Shown: positions 9,177 through 18,345, counted from the first letter of the stretch. The stretch is 64,000 nucleotides of DNA from Limnothrix sp. FACHB-406 (GCF_014698235.1 NZ_JACJSP010000004.1:272906-336905), one strand, 5' to 3'. The notes: generated from the letters alone by a model not told the origin. Numbers and translations are program-made.

Positions 9177-11267
9177 CTAATCGCTACCGTCGTCACTGGC
9201 TGGGCCAACAGGATGATAGCCGGTGAACTCGGCCACGATCGCCCGCAAGGCTTGATGATCCAGCGGCTTGCTGAGATAGCCCTGCATCCCGGCGGCTAAA
9301 CAGCGCTGGCGATCGTGCTCCATGGCCAGGGCCGTGGCCGCCACCACGGGTAAATCCTGCCAACGTTCATCACTGCGGATTTGCTGCAAGACCGCCAGCC
9401 CGTCCATATCCGGTAGTTGGATATCCAGCAATACCAAATCCACCGGGTGACTGTCTAGCCAGTCGATCGCCCGCCAACCGTCTGGGGCGATCGCCACGCC
9501 ACAACCCCAACTGCTCAACAGGTCTTGCAGCAACTTGGCATTGGTCGAATCGTCTTCAACAACCAAAATTTGCGGTGGCCGGGCCTGTTCCGCCGCCATC
9601 ACGCGCGCCGCCGATGCGCCGGGTTGAATGGCCGGTGCGGGCGATCGACCGGGAGGCACAAAGGTTAAGGGCAACCGAATCATGAAGGTGCTGCCTTGGC
9701 CCAGCTTGGATTCAAAGTCCACGGAGCCGCCGTGCAATTCCGCTAACTGTCGGGTGAGGGACAGGCCCAACCCCGTGCCCTGGTGCCGACGGGAGAGGGA
9801 ATTATCCAGTTGATGAAAGGGCTGGAACATGACGGCGCGGGCTTCTTCGGGAATTCCGATCCCGTGATCCCACACGCAAAAATGCACGTAGCCGCCTCGC
9901 TCGATCGCCTCAAGGCCAATTTCGCCTCCCTCATGGGAAAACTTGACCGCATTACTGAGCAGGTTCAACAGCATTTGGCGCACACGCACCTCGTCGGCCA
10001 TCAGGGGTTGTAAGCGCTTGGGAATTCGTTTGCGAATCCGAATATCCCGATCGGCCGCCTGTTGACTGACCAGGGCCAACGCCGAATCGCAGAGGGTGGG
10101 CACATCGATCGCCTCGATCGCTAGCTCAATTTGGCCCGCCTCAATTTTGGACAGATCCAACACGTCATTAATCAAACTGAGCAGGTGATCACCACTCTTG
10201 CGAATTTGCTCGATATAAACCATCTGTTTTTCGTTCAGGGGCCCATAGAGTTGCTGCTTCAGCAGGGAAGAAAAGCCCAAAATAGCCGTCAGCGGTGTGC
10301 GCAACTCATGGGACATGTTGGCCAAAAAGGCGGATTTCAATTGGCTGGCCCGCTCCAACTCCAAGTTTTTGGCCGCCAACTCCGCTTGGGTTTGTTTTTG
10401 ATCACTGATGTCGCGGGTAACGATCGAAAAGGCCACGGGACGGCCCTGCTCGTCGGGCACGGGCCCCACCGAGACCAACGCAGGGAACCGATCGCCCCCT
10501 TGGCGCTGGCAAATGACTTCCCCGCTCCAACCGCCGTCGATCGCCTGTTGCACCAGCCAATGCACTTGTTTTGTGCCCGCTTCTGGATAAAAAGCTGCTG
10601 CATTTTGGGGGCGGTTGGGCCCCGTGATCCAACCAAAAACCCGATCGGTCGCTGGGTTCGCATAGATTAAGCCCCCCTGCAAGTCCGCGATCGCGGTGCT
10701 GTCGTGGGTTGATTCCAGGGCCCGCACAAACATCTGCACCTGCTGTTCTGCCTGCTTGCGATCGGTGATGTCCCGCGCAATGCCCAAGCCACCAATCAAC
10801 TCTCCCCCCGCATAGAGCAAACGCCCATTCACCTGCATGTGAATTTCTCGACCGGCGCGATCGAGCAGCGCAAACTCAAAATCCATCAGTTCGCCCGTGT
10901 GCAACAGGTTGGCAAAGGCCTGGCCCGTGGGTTCCTGAAAAGCCGGAGCCACAAAGTCCATGTAGGGGCGGCCGCGCCATTCGCCCGGTTCAATCCCCAA
11001 CAGCCGCTCTCCGTAGGGATTAATAAACACCAGTCGCCCCAGCAGATCCACCGCATACACCATGTCATTGGCGGTTTCCACATAGGCCCGAAACAGCCCC
11101 TCGGAGTTAAAGGGATCCACTTCTGTGGGTTCCTGCGTCCGATCCAGGTTGATGCCGTAGGGCTTGGGCGGCGGCCCGGCGGTTGGGCGATCGCGCCATT
11201 GGGCCAGTTGTTGTTCCAGCTCATGCACGCGCTGCTGGAGGCGGGCGTTTTCGGCTTCGAGGGTCAT
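9177..11267 (-). CDS. Hybrid sensor histidine kinase (PAS-PAS-HisKA-HATPase-REC)
   Basis: From the ATG at 11267 the protein has about 696 residues: an N-terminal coiled coil, two PAS/PAC sensor domains (about 60-170 and 180-295, each ending in a RDITD/RDISD-type PAC signature), a HisKA domain with phospho-acceptor H320 in the FLANMSHELRTPL box, a HATPase domain (N box LLNLLSNAVKFS, G boxes DHGIGIP and GTGLGLS), and a C-terminal receiver with phospho-acceptor D615 and conserved K667. No membrane segment is present, so it is a soluble sensor. The signal is unknown and no separate response regulator gene is adjacent. It stops eight bases from convergent trpF. Confidence 0.93.
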   Translation of the reverse strand: MTLEAENARLQQRVHELEQQLAQWRDRPTAGPPPKPYGINLDRTQEPTEVDPFNSEGLFRAYVETANDMVYAVDLLGRLVFINPYGERLLGIEPGEWRGRPYMDFVAPAFQEPTGQAFANLLHTGELMDFEFALLDRAGREIHMQVNGRLLYAGGELIGGLGIARDITDRKQAEQQVQMFVRALESTHDSTAIADLQGGLIYANPATDRVFGWITGPNRPQNAAAFYPEAGTKQVHWLVQQAIDGGWSGEVICQRQGGDRFPALVSVGPVPDEQGRPVAFSIVTRDISDQKQTQAELAAKNLELERASQLKSAFLANMSHELRTPLTAILGFSSLLKQQLYGPLNEKQMVYIEQIRKSGDHLLSLINDVLDLSKIEAGQIELAIEAIDVPTLCDSALALVSQQAADRDIRIRKRIPKRLQPLMADEVRVRQMLLNLLSNAVKFSHEGGEIGLEAIERGGYVHFCVWDHGIGIPEEARAVMFQPFHQLDNSLSRRHQGTGLGLSLTRQLAELHGGSVDFESKLGQGSTFMIRLPLTFVPPGRSPAPAIQPGASAARVMAAEQARPPQILVVEDDSTNAKLLQDLLSSWGCGVAIAPDGWRAIDWLDSHPVDLVLLDIQLPDMDGLAVLQQIRSDERWQDLPVVAATALAMEHDRQRCLAAGMQGYLSKPLDHQALRAIVAEFTGYHPVGPASDDGSD

Positions 11268-11488
11268 GGAGAGACGGGGAAGAAACAAACAACGGGGCAA
11301 TCATCGATCAGAGTCGCTACGATCTAAGCTAATACAGGCTTCGATCGACCCCTAATCGGCTACTGAATCGCTTCACGATCGCCCGCCGTTGATCCGCCCA
11401 ATTTCCAAACCCCCATCCCCGATCGCCCGCTTGGCCGGTGGCGACGGCGCATGGGAGTTTGTTCGGCCCTTTGTCCTGAGACTTGACC

Positions 11489-12625
11489 ATGGCTCCCGCC
11501 CCGATCGCCCTGAACACCGCCGCCCAAACCGATTCGCAGATTTTGCAGTCCCGCCCCGATCGTCAGCCCCTGCCGCCGCTGTTGGGCGGCTCCCTCACGG
11601 AACTGACCCAATGGGTGAAAGACCAGGGCCAGCCCGCTTACCGCGCCAAGCAGTTGCACCAATGGATCTACGAACGCGGGGCCCGATCGCTGATGGATAT
11701 CACCGTCTTCCCCAAAAACTGGCGAGAAGCGGCCGCCGACATCCCGATCGGTCGATCGGAGCTGCACCACCGCTCCGAAAGCCATGACGGAACCGTGAAA
11801 TTCCTGCTGAAAATGACCGACGGGCAAATCGTGGAAACCGTGGGCATTCCCACCCGCGATCGGCTGACGGTTTGCGTCTCATCCCAAGTGGGCTGCGCCA
11901 TGGCTTGCGATTTTTGCGCCACGGGCAAGGGCGGCTTTGTGCGGAACCTGTCGCGATCGGAAATTTTGGATCAAGTGCTGACCGTCCAAGAAGACTTCGA
12001 TCGCCGGGTCAGCAATGTGGTGTTCATGGGCATGGGTGAACCGCTGCATAACCCCGCCGCTGTGCTGAGTGCAACGCGATCGCTCAACCAAGACATCGGC
12101 ATCGGCAAGCGCTACATCACCATTTCCACCGTGGGCATTCCCGGCCGAATTCGGCAGCTCGCCAACGAACGGCTGCAAGCCACCTTGGCCGTCAGCCTCC
12201 ACGCGCCCAACCAGGAAATTCGTGAATCGATCGTCCCCAGTGCCGCCCAATACCCGATTGAAGAGCTGATCGAAGACTGCCGCGACTATGCCGCCGAAAC
12301 CAGCCGCCGCGTCACTTTTGAATACATCCTGTTGGCAGGGGTCAACGACAGCCGCGACTGTGCCGCCGAGCTAGCGGAGTTGTTGCGCGGGTTCCAAGCC
12401 CACGTCAACCTAATTCCCTACAACCCGATCGCGGAGGTGGACTACCAGCGCTCCGACCCGATGCGCGTGCGGGACTTCATGCAAACCCTGGACGATCGCC
12501 GCGTCGCCGTCAGTGTTCGCCGCACCCGGGGCCTGGAGTCGGACGCAGCCTGTGGCCAACTCCGCGCCAACCTGGGCAAAACCACCGGCAAAATCGGCCG
12601 CTTTGGGGGCGATCGTCGCCGCTAG
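11489..12625 (+). CDS. rlmN: 23S rRNA (adenine-C2503)/tRNA (A37) methyltransferase RlmN
   Basis: This radical-SAM enzyme methylates C2 of A2503 in 23S rRNA and A37 of some tRNAs. The CxxxCxxC iron-sulphur motif is C136/C140/C143 ([12 protein letters not shown]), followed by [12 protein letters not shown] and the C-terminal DAACGQL segment with the mechanistic cysteine. The length (378 residues) is normal. ATG at 11489 is chosen over a TTG two codons upstream. The gene is high in GC and HIP1 words, unlike the gene that follows. Confidence 0.96.
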   Translation: MAPAPIALNTAAQTDSQILQSRPDRQPLPPLLGGSLTELTQWVKDQGQPAYRAKQLHQWIYERGARSLMDITVFPKNWREAAADIPIGRSELHHRSESHDGTVKFLLKMTDGQIVETVGIPTRDRLTVCVSSQVGCAMACDFCATGKGGFVRNLSRSEILDQVLTVQEDFDRRVSNVVFMGMGEPLHNPAAVLSATRSLNQDIGIGKRYITISTVGIPGRIRQLANERLQATLAVSLHAPNQEIRESIVPSAAQYPIEELIEDCRDYAAETSRRVTFEYILLAGVNDSRDCAAELAELLRGFQAHVNLIPYNPIAEVDYQRSDPMRVRDFMQTLDDRRVAVSVRRTRGLESDAACGQLRANLGKTTGKIGRFGGDRRR

Positions 12626-12669
12626 GTTCCCACGAAATGTGAATTGCTGACTACCATGAAACTAGTCAT

Positions 12670-12681
12670 TGTGAATTCACA
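12670..12681. promoter_or_regulatory. 12-bp perfect palindrome before the HEPN-RNase III gene
   Basis: TGTGAATTCACA is fully self-complementary and ends two bases before the ATG at 12684. A related GTGAATT half-site lies upstream near 12640. It could be an operator; it sits where a ribosome site would be, and no Shine-Dalgarno sequence is visible. Confidence 0.45.
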
Positions 12682-12683
12682 TC

Positions 12684-13913
12684 ATGTCAAACCAAAACTG
12701 GGGAAAGGAAACGATCACCCGTGGTCTAGAACTTCTGCGCCAGGGATTGTTTCCTTTCATTCAAGAAGCCATGCAGGCAGGGTATGGTGATGATTGGGCC
12801 AAAAATTCTCTACAGTCTTTGCCTAAGCAGCGAACAGCCCAACCAATTCTAAAAAACTATTCTCCTATCAAAATCATCAGTGAAGATGTAGCTAATTTAC
12901 TAACAATTCTAGATAAAAATTACACCAAGGTCTTTAAAGACCGATTAAGCAAAAGCGACAAAGTTCTAGTGAATGAACTTCAGGAAATTCGTAACCAGTG
13001 GGCCCATGAATCGGAATTTCCCACGGCAGATGTTTATCGATCGCTCGATAGCATTCGTCGGTTACTACAGGCCATCGGCTCGCCTCTATTGGAAGAGGTA
13101 GTAACCCAGCAAAATGAAGCATTGCTAGCCTTGAGTCATCAAAACCAAGCGCAGCAATGGGGACGAAACCCTAACACGCAAGCAGACCGACAGTTTCAAG
13201 AGCAGTGCGATCGCCTCATTTCTCAAATTCCGTTCCAGAATCGCAGCCTCCTGAACCAGGCTTTGACCCATAGGTCTTATAAGAATGAACACCCAAGCAG
13301 TGGTGATGACAATGAACGGCTGGAGTTTTTAGGCGATTCCGTTTTGGGGTTGGTGGTGGCTGAGTATATCCACAATAAACACCCATACCTCACTGAAGGG
13401 GAACTAACTCAGATCAAGTCTCGAATTGTAGAGAATACACAACTTGAGTTCTTTGCCAGTCAGCTTAATTTGAGTGATTGTCTGAGGCTGGGAAATGGGC
13501 TTAAGCGTGATCAGAAGATCAGTCAAAAGAACTCGGTTCTTGCTAATGCCTTTGAAGCATTAATCGGAGCCTACTATCTTGATTCTGGTTTGGCAGCAGT
13601 TCAGGCATTCTTCTGGCCAAAGCTTGATCAAGTGATCGATAAACTGGGTTACGAAGGCGCAACAGCCCGACATCCTAAAAATGCTCTTCAGGAATTTCTA
13701 CAACAGCCAGGAAATTCAGCAATATTCGGTTCGGTTGATGAGTTAGTCTATTGTCGATCTCCACAAGGCCCACCCTGGACAGTGCTCGTCCAAATTGCTC
13801 ATTTCCCCTACGGTCAAGGCATTGGTGACACGATCAAAGCGGCAGAAACCCAAGCGGCGATCGCAACTTTAGCTATGCTGAAAGCGGAAGGGGTTGAGGT
13901 CGATCGCCCGTGA
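12684..13913 (+). CDS. Swt1-type HEPN domain - RNase III - dsRBD fusion
   Basis: The 409-residue protein has three parts. Residues 1-135 resemble a Swt1-type HEPN domain, with the metal-independent RNase motif R-x4-H at R103/H108 (EIRNQWAHESEF). Residues 170-325 are an RNase III domain with the signature NERLEFLGDSV (E211, E214, D218), E238 and the metal-binding E291; the position usually held by Asp (E. coli D114) is N288. Residues 330-400 look like a diverged dsRNA-binding domain (NALQEFLQ, GPPWTV, GIGDTIKAAETQAAIATL). Canonical RNase III lacks the HEPN part and is about 230 residues. The gene is visibly more A/T-rich than rlmN and overlaps the next gene by four bases. Whether it processes host RNA or acts in defence cannot be told from sequence. 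Confidence 0.88.
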   Translation: MSNQNWGKETITRGLELLRQGLFPFIQEAMQAGYGDDWAKNSLQSLPKQRTAQPILKNYSPIKIISEDVANLLTILDKNYTKVFKDRLSKSDKVLVNELQEIRNQWAHESEFPTADVYRSLDSIRRLLQAIGSPLLEEVVTQQNEALLALSHQNQAQQWGRNPNTQADRQFQEQCDRLISQIPFQNRSLLNQALTHRSYKNEHPSSGDDNERLEFLGDSVLGLVVAEYIHNKHPYLTEGELTQIKSRIVENTQLEFFASQLNLSDCLRLGNGLKRDQKISQKNSVLANAFEALIGAYYLDSGLAAVQAFFWPKLDQVIDKLGYEGATARHPKNALQEFLQQPGNSAIFGSVDELVYCRSPQGPPWTVLVQIAHFPYGQGIGDTIKAAETQAAIATLAMLKAEGVEVDRP

Positions 13914-14608
13914 TTGCCATCGTTCCAAATACTGAGCCGATCGCCCATTGGCAGCCCACAAGCTGGGAAACTTACCTGGCCACGATCGCCCTGGCCGAGC
14001 AAGAATCCAGTCGATCGCCCAAAGGCTATTACTACCAAGGCAGGATGTTATTGGAGATGGCAGCGATCGGGAATCCCCACGCTCGGGATCACTACATTCT
14101 GTTGGCAGCGATTGCCCTCTACAGCAGCCTGCTGGGTCTGGATTTGGATGGCCACGACAATTGCACCTATCGCCGATCGGGCGAATTGGAAGTGCAGCCC
14201 GATGCCTCGTTTCATGTGGGCGATCGGGCTAATTTAATTCCTTGGGATGAAACAATTGTCGATTTAGATCGCTATCCCGCTCCAGATTTGGCGATCGAAG
14301 TGGCCTACAGCTCCTTGGGGGATGATTTGGGCGAAAAACGGCTGATTTATGAAGAAATCGGCGTTCAAGAATATTGGGTGGTGGACGTGCAAAACGTGCG
14401 GCTGTTGGCCTTCAGCATGATCGGAAAGGGAAGTGAACGCATTACCCGATCGCGCGTGTTGCCCGGTTTGGATTTGACGCTGTTGCAAGAGGCTTTTCAT
14501 CGCAGCCGCACCACCAATCACGGCCAAGTCACCCGCTGGTTACTGCAAGAATTTCAACAGGCGATCGCGGCAAATTCCACCAACCCCACCAGCCTCGATC
14601 CCCAGTAG
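13910..14608 (+). CDS. Uma2 family (DUF820) PD-(D/E)XK nuclease-like protein
   Basis: The 232-residue protein matches the Uma2/DUF820 restriction-endonuclease-like fold abundant in cyanobacteria. Motifs seen are YYQGRMLLEM near the start, the acidic PDASFHVGD and PDLAIEVAYSS strands with the core D/E residues, and KRLIYEEIGVQEYWVVD. Function is unproven for the family. The GTG start at 13910 shares bases with the TGA stop of the HEPN-RNase III gene (GTGA), so translation is probably coupled and the two form an operon. The base composition returns to the GC- and HIP1-rich norm here, which makes it less clear that both genes arrived together. Confidence 0.85.
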   Translation: MIAIVPNTEPIAHWQPTSWETYLATIALAEQESSRSPKGYYYQGRMLLEMAAIGNPHARDHYILLAAIALYSSLLGLDLDGHDNCTYRRSGELEVQPDASFHVGDRANLIPWDETIVDLDRYPAPDLAIEVAYSSLGDDLGEKRLIYEEIGVQEYWVVDVQNVRLLAFSMIGKGSERITRSRVLPGLDLTLLQEAFHRSRTTNHGQVTRWLLQEFQQAIAANSTNPTSLDPQ

Positions 14609-14619
14609 GGGCAATGTAC

Positions 14620-14775
14620 CAGACCGGGCAAGGTGCTAAGGTATTTCGGCAGCTTGGTGGGAAATGGCGGTGAAATTCCGCGACTGTGCCGCAGCCGTGA
14701 TTGGTGGGGCTGTGCCAACAAATATGCTTAGCCAGCCCTGAGCAAACCATGAGTCGGAATGCCTCCAATCTGCTG
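14620..14775 (+). ncRNA. Cobalamin (B12) riboswitch upstream of cbiX
   Basis: The leader before the cobaltochelatase gene contains the ordered core of this riboswitch class: GGGAA followed by GGTGAAATTCC (about 14660-14680), CGACTG, then the B12-box-like CCGCAGCCGTGA (about 14690-14701), and the downstream GCCAGCCCTGAGCAAACC and GAGTCGGAATGCC segments. It is expected to bind adenosylcobalamin and lower expression of the downstream gene. The boundaries are approximate. Confidence 0.85.
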
Positions 14776-14921
14776 GGGCGATCGCGCTGCTTCCCTGTCC
14801 TGTGCGAGTGGCATTCGATCGGCTGTGAGCCATTAAAAACGCGGAAACTGATCGCCCCGTCAGTTCAAATCACCCATTCCCTTAGACCCTCGGCGATGCA
14901 CCGGGGCGCGAACTGAAATCC

Positions 14922-16043
14922 ATGCTGAATGTGTCTGTTAAGTCCGCTGAGTCCGTTGAAGCGATCGCCCCGTCTACCCCTGACAAGTTTCCGCTGCTGT
15001 TGATTGGTCACGGCACGCGCGACGACGATGGCCGCCGCACCTTCATGGAGTTTGTGGAAGCCTTTGCGGCCTATGACACCTCGCGGCCCGTCGTTCCTTG
15101 TTTTTTGGAGTTGACGGAACCGTCGATTCAAGAAGGGGTCGATCGAATGGTGGCCATGGGCTACCAGGAAATGACCGCTCTGCCGGTGTTGCTGTTTGCG
15201 GCGCGGCACAACAAGTTTGATGTGACCAATGAACTCGATCGCGCCCGGGCCCGCCATCCGGAGCTGAAGTTCCACTATGGTCGCCATTTTGGTGTGGCCG
15301 ATCGCCTGGTGGAATTGTGGCGATCGCGCTTGGATGAACTCGATCGGCAAAGTGAAATCCCCCGCGATGAATCAGTGTTGCTGTTCGTGGGTCGTGGCGC
15401 TTCGGATCCCGATGCCAATGGCGATGCTTATAAGTTGGCGCGGGTGCTCTGGGAAGGCAGCGGCTTCAAGGGATTGGAGCTGTGTTTTAGTGGCATCACC
15501 CATCCGCGTTTGGATGCGGGTTGGGAACGGGCTTGGACTTGGAACCCCAAACGGGTGGTGGTGTTGCCGCACTTCCTGTTCACGGGGGCACTGATGAAGC
15601 GGATTCACGGCTATTCCGACCAAGCGCGGCTCGATCGCCCCGATGTGCAAATCCAATCCCTGCCGGAAATTGGCTTAGATCCCGTCTTGTTTGAGTTGGT
15701 GAAGGAGCGGGAACAGGAGGCGATCGCTGGTCAGGTGGCCATGAACTGCGAGCTATGCAAGTTCCGCCGGGCCGTCAGCCGCAATCTGTTGGGCTTGGGT
15801 CAGGATGATGGCGAGGCGATCGCCCCGGACGCGATGGCGAGCGGACATCATCACCACGATCACGGCCATAGTCACGATCACGGGCATCATGCCCACAGCC
15901 ATGGGCATAGTCATGATCACGGCCACAGCCATGGGCATAGCCACGGCCATGATCATAGTCATGGGCATGGACACAGCCACGACGCACCCGACCCCTACGC
16001 CACCCAAAACGACTATCACGAAAAGGCTTGGCGGGTTCCCTAG
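14922..16043 (+). CDS. cbiX: Sirohydrochlorin cobaltochelatase CbiX (long form) with His-rich tail
   Basis: CbiX inserts Co2+ into sirohydrochlorin in anaerobic-type B12 synthesis. Two related chelatase halves are visible: [13 protein letters not shown] with H30 and [13 protein letters not shown] with H96 in the first, and [17 protein letters not shown] with [11 protein letters not shown] in the second. At 274-279 is MNCELC, matching the MxCxxC Fe-S motif described for long-form CbiX. Residues 309-353 are a run of about 25 histidines interspersed with D, G and S, probably a metal store or sensor. The upstream B12 riboswitch supports the assignment. A strong terminator follows. Confidence 0.93.
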   Translation: MLNVSVKSAESVEAIAPSTPDKFPLLLIGHGTRDDDGRRTFMEFVEAFAAYDTSRPVVPCFLELTEPSIQEGVDRMVAMGYQEMTALPVLLFAARHNKFDVTNELDRARARHPELKFHYGRHFGVADRLVELWRSRLDELDRQSEIPRDESVLLFVGRGASDPDANGDAYKLARVLWEGSGFKGLELCFSGITHPRLDAGWERAWTWNPKRVVVLPHFLFTGALMKRIHGYSDQARLDRPDVQIQSLPEIGLDPVLFELVKEREQEAIAGQVAMNCELCKFRRAVSRNLLGLGQDDGEAIAPDAMASGHHHHDHGHSHDHGHHAHSHGHSHDHGHSHGHSHGHDHSHGHGHSHDAPDPYATQNDYHEKAWRVP

Positions 16044-16071
16044 GATTGGGTTCACGGATTTTGGATACGGC

Positions 16072-16105
16072 AAAGGGGCGATCGAACTAGTCGATCGCCC
16101 CTTTT
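16072..16105. terminator. Strong terminator between convergent cbiX and rpsR
   Basis: A perfect 14-bp stem (16072-16085 with 16091-16104) with a five-base loop and flanking A and T runs on the two sides, so it can work in both directions. The stem embeds a GGGGCGATCGA word. Confidence 0.9.
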
Positions 16106-16184
16106 AAACACCTTAAATACAGCGTTTCTAGGCAAAAGGTTTAGAAAAACCCAAAGGCTTAAAAACCAAATGCCAAACGGAGAT

Positions 16185-16400
16185 CTAGGCTTCTTTGTTG
16201 ATGAATGGCAGCAGGGCTAGGATGCGGGCGCGCTTGATGGCTACAGCCAAATCGCGTTGTTGCTTGGCCGTCAGACCGGTTACACGACGGGGCAGGATTT
16301 TGCCGCGCTCGGTGATGAAGCGACGCAGCAGGTCAACGTCTTTGTAGTCGATCGGCTCTTCGGGTTTGAGGGGAGAAACGCGACGACGATAGTAAGCCAT
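16185..16400 (-). CDS. rpsR: 30S ribosomal protein S18
   Basis: The 71-residue protein has the S18 core [19 protein letters not shown], followed by [31 protein letters not shown]18 binds the platform of the small subunit next to S6. It follows rpmG on the same strand, the usual cyanobacterial rpmG-rpsR pair. Start is the ATG at 16400. Confidence 0.97.
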   Translation of the reverse strand: MAYYRRRVSPLKPEEPIDYKDVDLLRRFITERGKILPRRVTGLTAKQQRDLAVAIKRARILALLPFINKEA

Positions 16401-16552
16401 GGTGATTCGCTAAGGATTCAGGGGTGATTCAGGAAAAGCGGGCGGCTCGGCTTGGAAACAGCCGATCGCACCGAGTTCGTATAACGAGACTGCACAATCC
16501 GCGACCGGGGCGATCGAGCGCTCCGGGCAAGGACTGGGTTATGGGCGAAAAA

Positions 16553-16747
16553 TTACTTAATTTCGCGGTGCACTGTGTGCTTGTTGCAGTGGGGGCAGAA
16601 CTTTTTCAGTTCCAAACGCGCGGTGGTGTTGCGGCGGTTCTTTTGGGTGGTGTAGCGCGACACGCCGGGCGAGCGCTTGTCGGTGTTGGTGCGGCACTCG
16701 GTGCACTCCAGGGTGATCACGAGCCGTACGTCTTTACCTTTAGCCAC
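16553..16747 (-). CDS. rpmG: 50S ribosomal protein L33
   Basis: The 64-residue protein has two cysteine pairs, CTEC and CPHC, expected to bind zinc, and the family core [12 protein letters not shown]. It starts with GTG at 16747 and precedes rpsR on the same strand. Confidence 0.96.
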   Translation of the reverse strand: MAKGKDVRLVITLECTECRTNTDKRSPGVSRYTTQKNRRNTTARLELKKFCPHCNKHTVHREIK

Positions 16748-16906
16748 GGTGGGAAACTCCTAATGGTTCGATCGGTGCAAAGGGTTTGCGATTGGACGAT
16801 CGTGCGCCGCCGCATTGGCACTGGGCAAAACAGGCGGGGGGCGATCGCCGATCGAGCAGAACTGCTGATTTTGTCCGCAAACGGATTCGGGCAGTTTTGC
16901 AGCACT

Positions 16907-17452
16907 CTATCTTCGCATAAAACGCTCAGTTCGATCGCGCAGGAGACGATACCACCGTTGCACCTTCAAATCTAGGGAAAACCCCCGAGAAGTTTGCACC
17001 ACAATCGACCCAATCAGGCGATCGTGAAAGGACTGTTGTTGGCGGCTTTCATCCGTAGCCGTCACAATGCCATCGACAATTGCCGGAGCCAAACAAAGCA
17101 GCGCCACCGGGTTCACCTGTGACAACAGGGACAATCCCTGCAAGGCCAGCCAAGCTTCAATGCCCACGATGCCCTCCCGTTGGGTCAGCTCCACCATCGT
17201 TGGCAGGCGGCGGGTGCGGGGGTTCACCAGTTTGATATCCATGGCCAATCGCCCAATGCTTTGGCCGCGATTATTGGCTACCATCACCACCCGCACCAGG
17301 AGCCACAGGATCACAAAAACCGGCAGTTCAAACCCGGCTCCCAACAGGCTGCTGAACAGTCCCGCAATGACCGCATCGATCGCCGTGGCCACACCACGCC
17401 GCCACAGGGGCACACGGGGAAGGTAAGGAGCAGGTTCAAGGCGATCGCGCAT
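16907..17452 (-). CDS. RDD family membrane protein
   Basis: The 181-residue protein opens with the RDD-type pattern RRGVATAIDAVIAG, has two hydrophobic segments near the N-terminus (about 22-62) and another around 105-130, and contains NNRGQSIGRLAMDIKLVNP, the conserved second motif of the family. RDD proteins are inner-membrane proteins of uncertain function; some are linked to Na+/H+ transport. It lies upstream of rpmG on the same strand, 159 bases away. Confidence 0.85.
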   Translation of the reverse strand: MRDRLEPAPYLPRVPLWRRGVATAIDAVIAGLFSSLLGAGFELPVFVILWLLVRVVMVANNRGQSIGRLAMDIKLVNPRTRRLPTMVELTQREGIVGIEAWLALQGLSLLSQVNPVALLCLAPAIVDGIVTATDESRQQQSFHDRLIGSIVVQTSRGFSLDLKVQRWYRLLRDRTERFMRR

Positions 17453-17627
17453 GGCAGGTGAGCCTAAACAATGAGGAGGAGGGGGAGATCTAATTCAGAA
17501 TCAACGCATCAGAATCAGCGCAGTGGTCTGCTGCGATTCTCCCCAAATAATGCCATTAATGCCATGGCTCGAAATGCCATAGCTGGGATTGTCATGGCTC
17601 GGAATCCCAAGGCTCAGGCTCTTGGGG

Positions 17628-18053
17628 TTAGGGGTCGCTCGATCGCGTCGCGATCGCCAATTGCAGGTTGGGGATTTGGCGCAACCGATCCATCACTTCC
17701 ACCACTCGCCCGTGGCTCACGGCTCGATCGGCCTCAATGGCCACGGTGCGCAAGGGCTGCTCTGGGGTGCGAGGCCCCAACTTTGCCTGCACCAGGGTGG
17801 GTAATTGTTCGATCGGGATCGGCTGTCGATCGACTGCCAAATTTCCCGCCGCATCCACCGTCACCACTGGCATTGACTGGGTTTGGGCTTGGCCTGTGGC
17901 GGCGCTGGGCAAGTTCACCGGCAAACCCCGCGATCGGGTCAAGAAAGCCGTAGCCACCACAAAAAACGCCAGAATTGCAAAAATCACGTCCACCATGGGC
18001 GTGACGTTAATTTGGAGGGGCGGATCATCATCCGAATCTAGAAAATTCATCAT
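17628..18053 (-). CDS. ExbD/TolR family biopolymer transport protein
   Basis: The 141-residue protein has a short cytoplasmic N-terminus, one membrane helix containing the conserved aspartate (INVTPMVDVIFAILAFFVV) and a periplasmic domain ending VSHGRVVEVMDRLRQIPNLQLAIAT. ExbD/TolR proteins pair with an ExbB/TolQ proton channel to energise outer-membrane processes; no exbB gene is in the window nearby. Two adjacent ATGs (18053, 18050) can serve as the start; the longer frame from 18146 only translates a 15-bp repeat (ALPAWALPAWA) and is unlikely to be real. Confidence 0.9.
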   Translation of the reverse strand: MMNFLDSDDDPPLQINVTPMVDVIFAILAFFVVATAFLTRSRGLPVNLPSAATGQAQTQSMPVVTVDAAGNLAVDRQPIPIEQLPTLVQAKLGPRTPEQPLRTVAIEADRAVSHGRVVEVMDRLRQIPNLQLAIATRSSDP

Positions 18054-18102
18054 CTGTGCCCCAATTTCAATAACTGCAACGAAATTTAGTCCCGATCTGT
18101 TC

Positions 18103-18147
18103 GCCCATGCTGGCAGTGCCCATGCTGGCAGCGCCCACGCTTGCAAC
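18103..18147. repeat. 15-bp tandem repeat, 3 copies
   Basis: Units GCCCATGCTGGCAGT, GCCCATGCTGGCAGC and GCCCACGCTTGCAAC follow one another directly, about 50 bases upstream of the ExbD start. Confidence 0.9.
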
Positions 18148-18288
18148 GGTTAAATCAGTTGAAATTAATGATTGCACTGCGTTGATTTTAGCGACTCCCC
18201 CTCCTTAGATTCGGTTGTAGGCGCATCGATCGCCGACCAAGGGCGATCGCTTGTCAAATTCTTCCCTTGTCAAATCATTTCTTGTAAG

Positions 18289-18303
18289 TCATAATCATTA
18301 TGA
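18289..18303. promoter_or_regulatory. Fur/PerR-type operator before peroxiredoxin
   Basis: TCATAATCATTATGA is a perfect 7-1-7 inverted repeat. It differs by one symmetric position from the Fur consensus TGATAATNATTATCA and by one from the PerR consensus TTATAATNATTATAA. It lies 42 bases before the peroxiredoxin start, a sensible place for peroxide- or metal-responsive repression. Confidence 0.7.
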
Positions 18304-18345
18304 GTTTAGGCAAGATTCCATCTCACCCATAAGGAAGTCACCACC

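Noticed and set aside
13910..14608. Uma2 protein considered as a transposase remnant or the toxin of a toxin-antitoxin pair
   Set aside because: The protein is full length with its core intact, no inverted repeats or target duplications flank it, and nothing in the sequence identifies a matching antitoxin.
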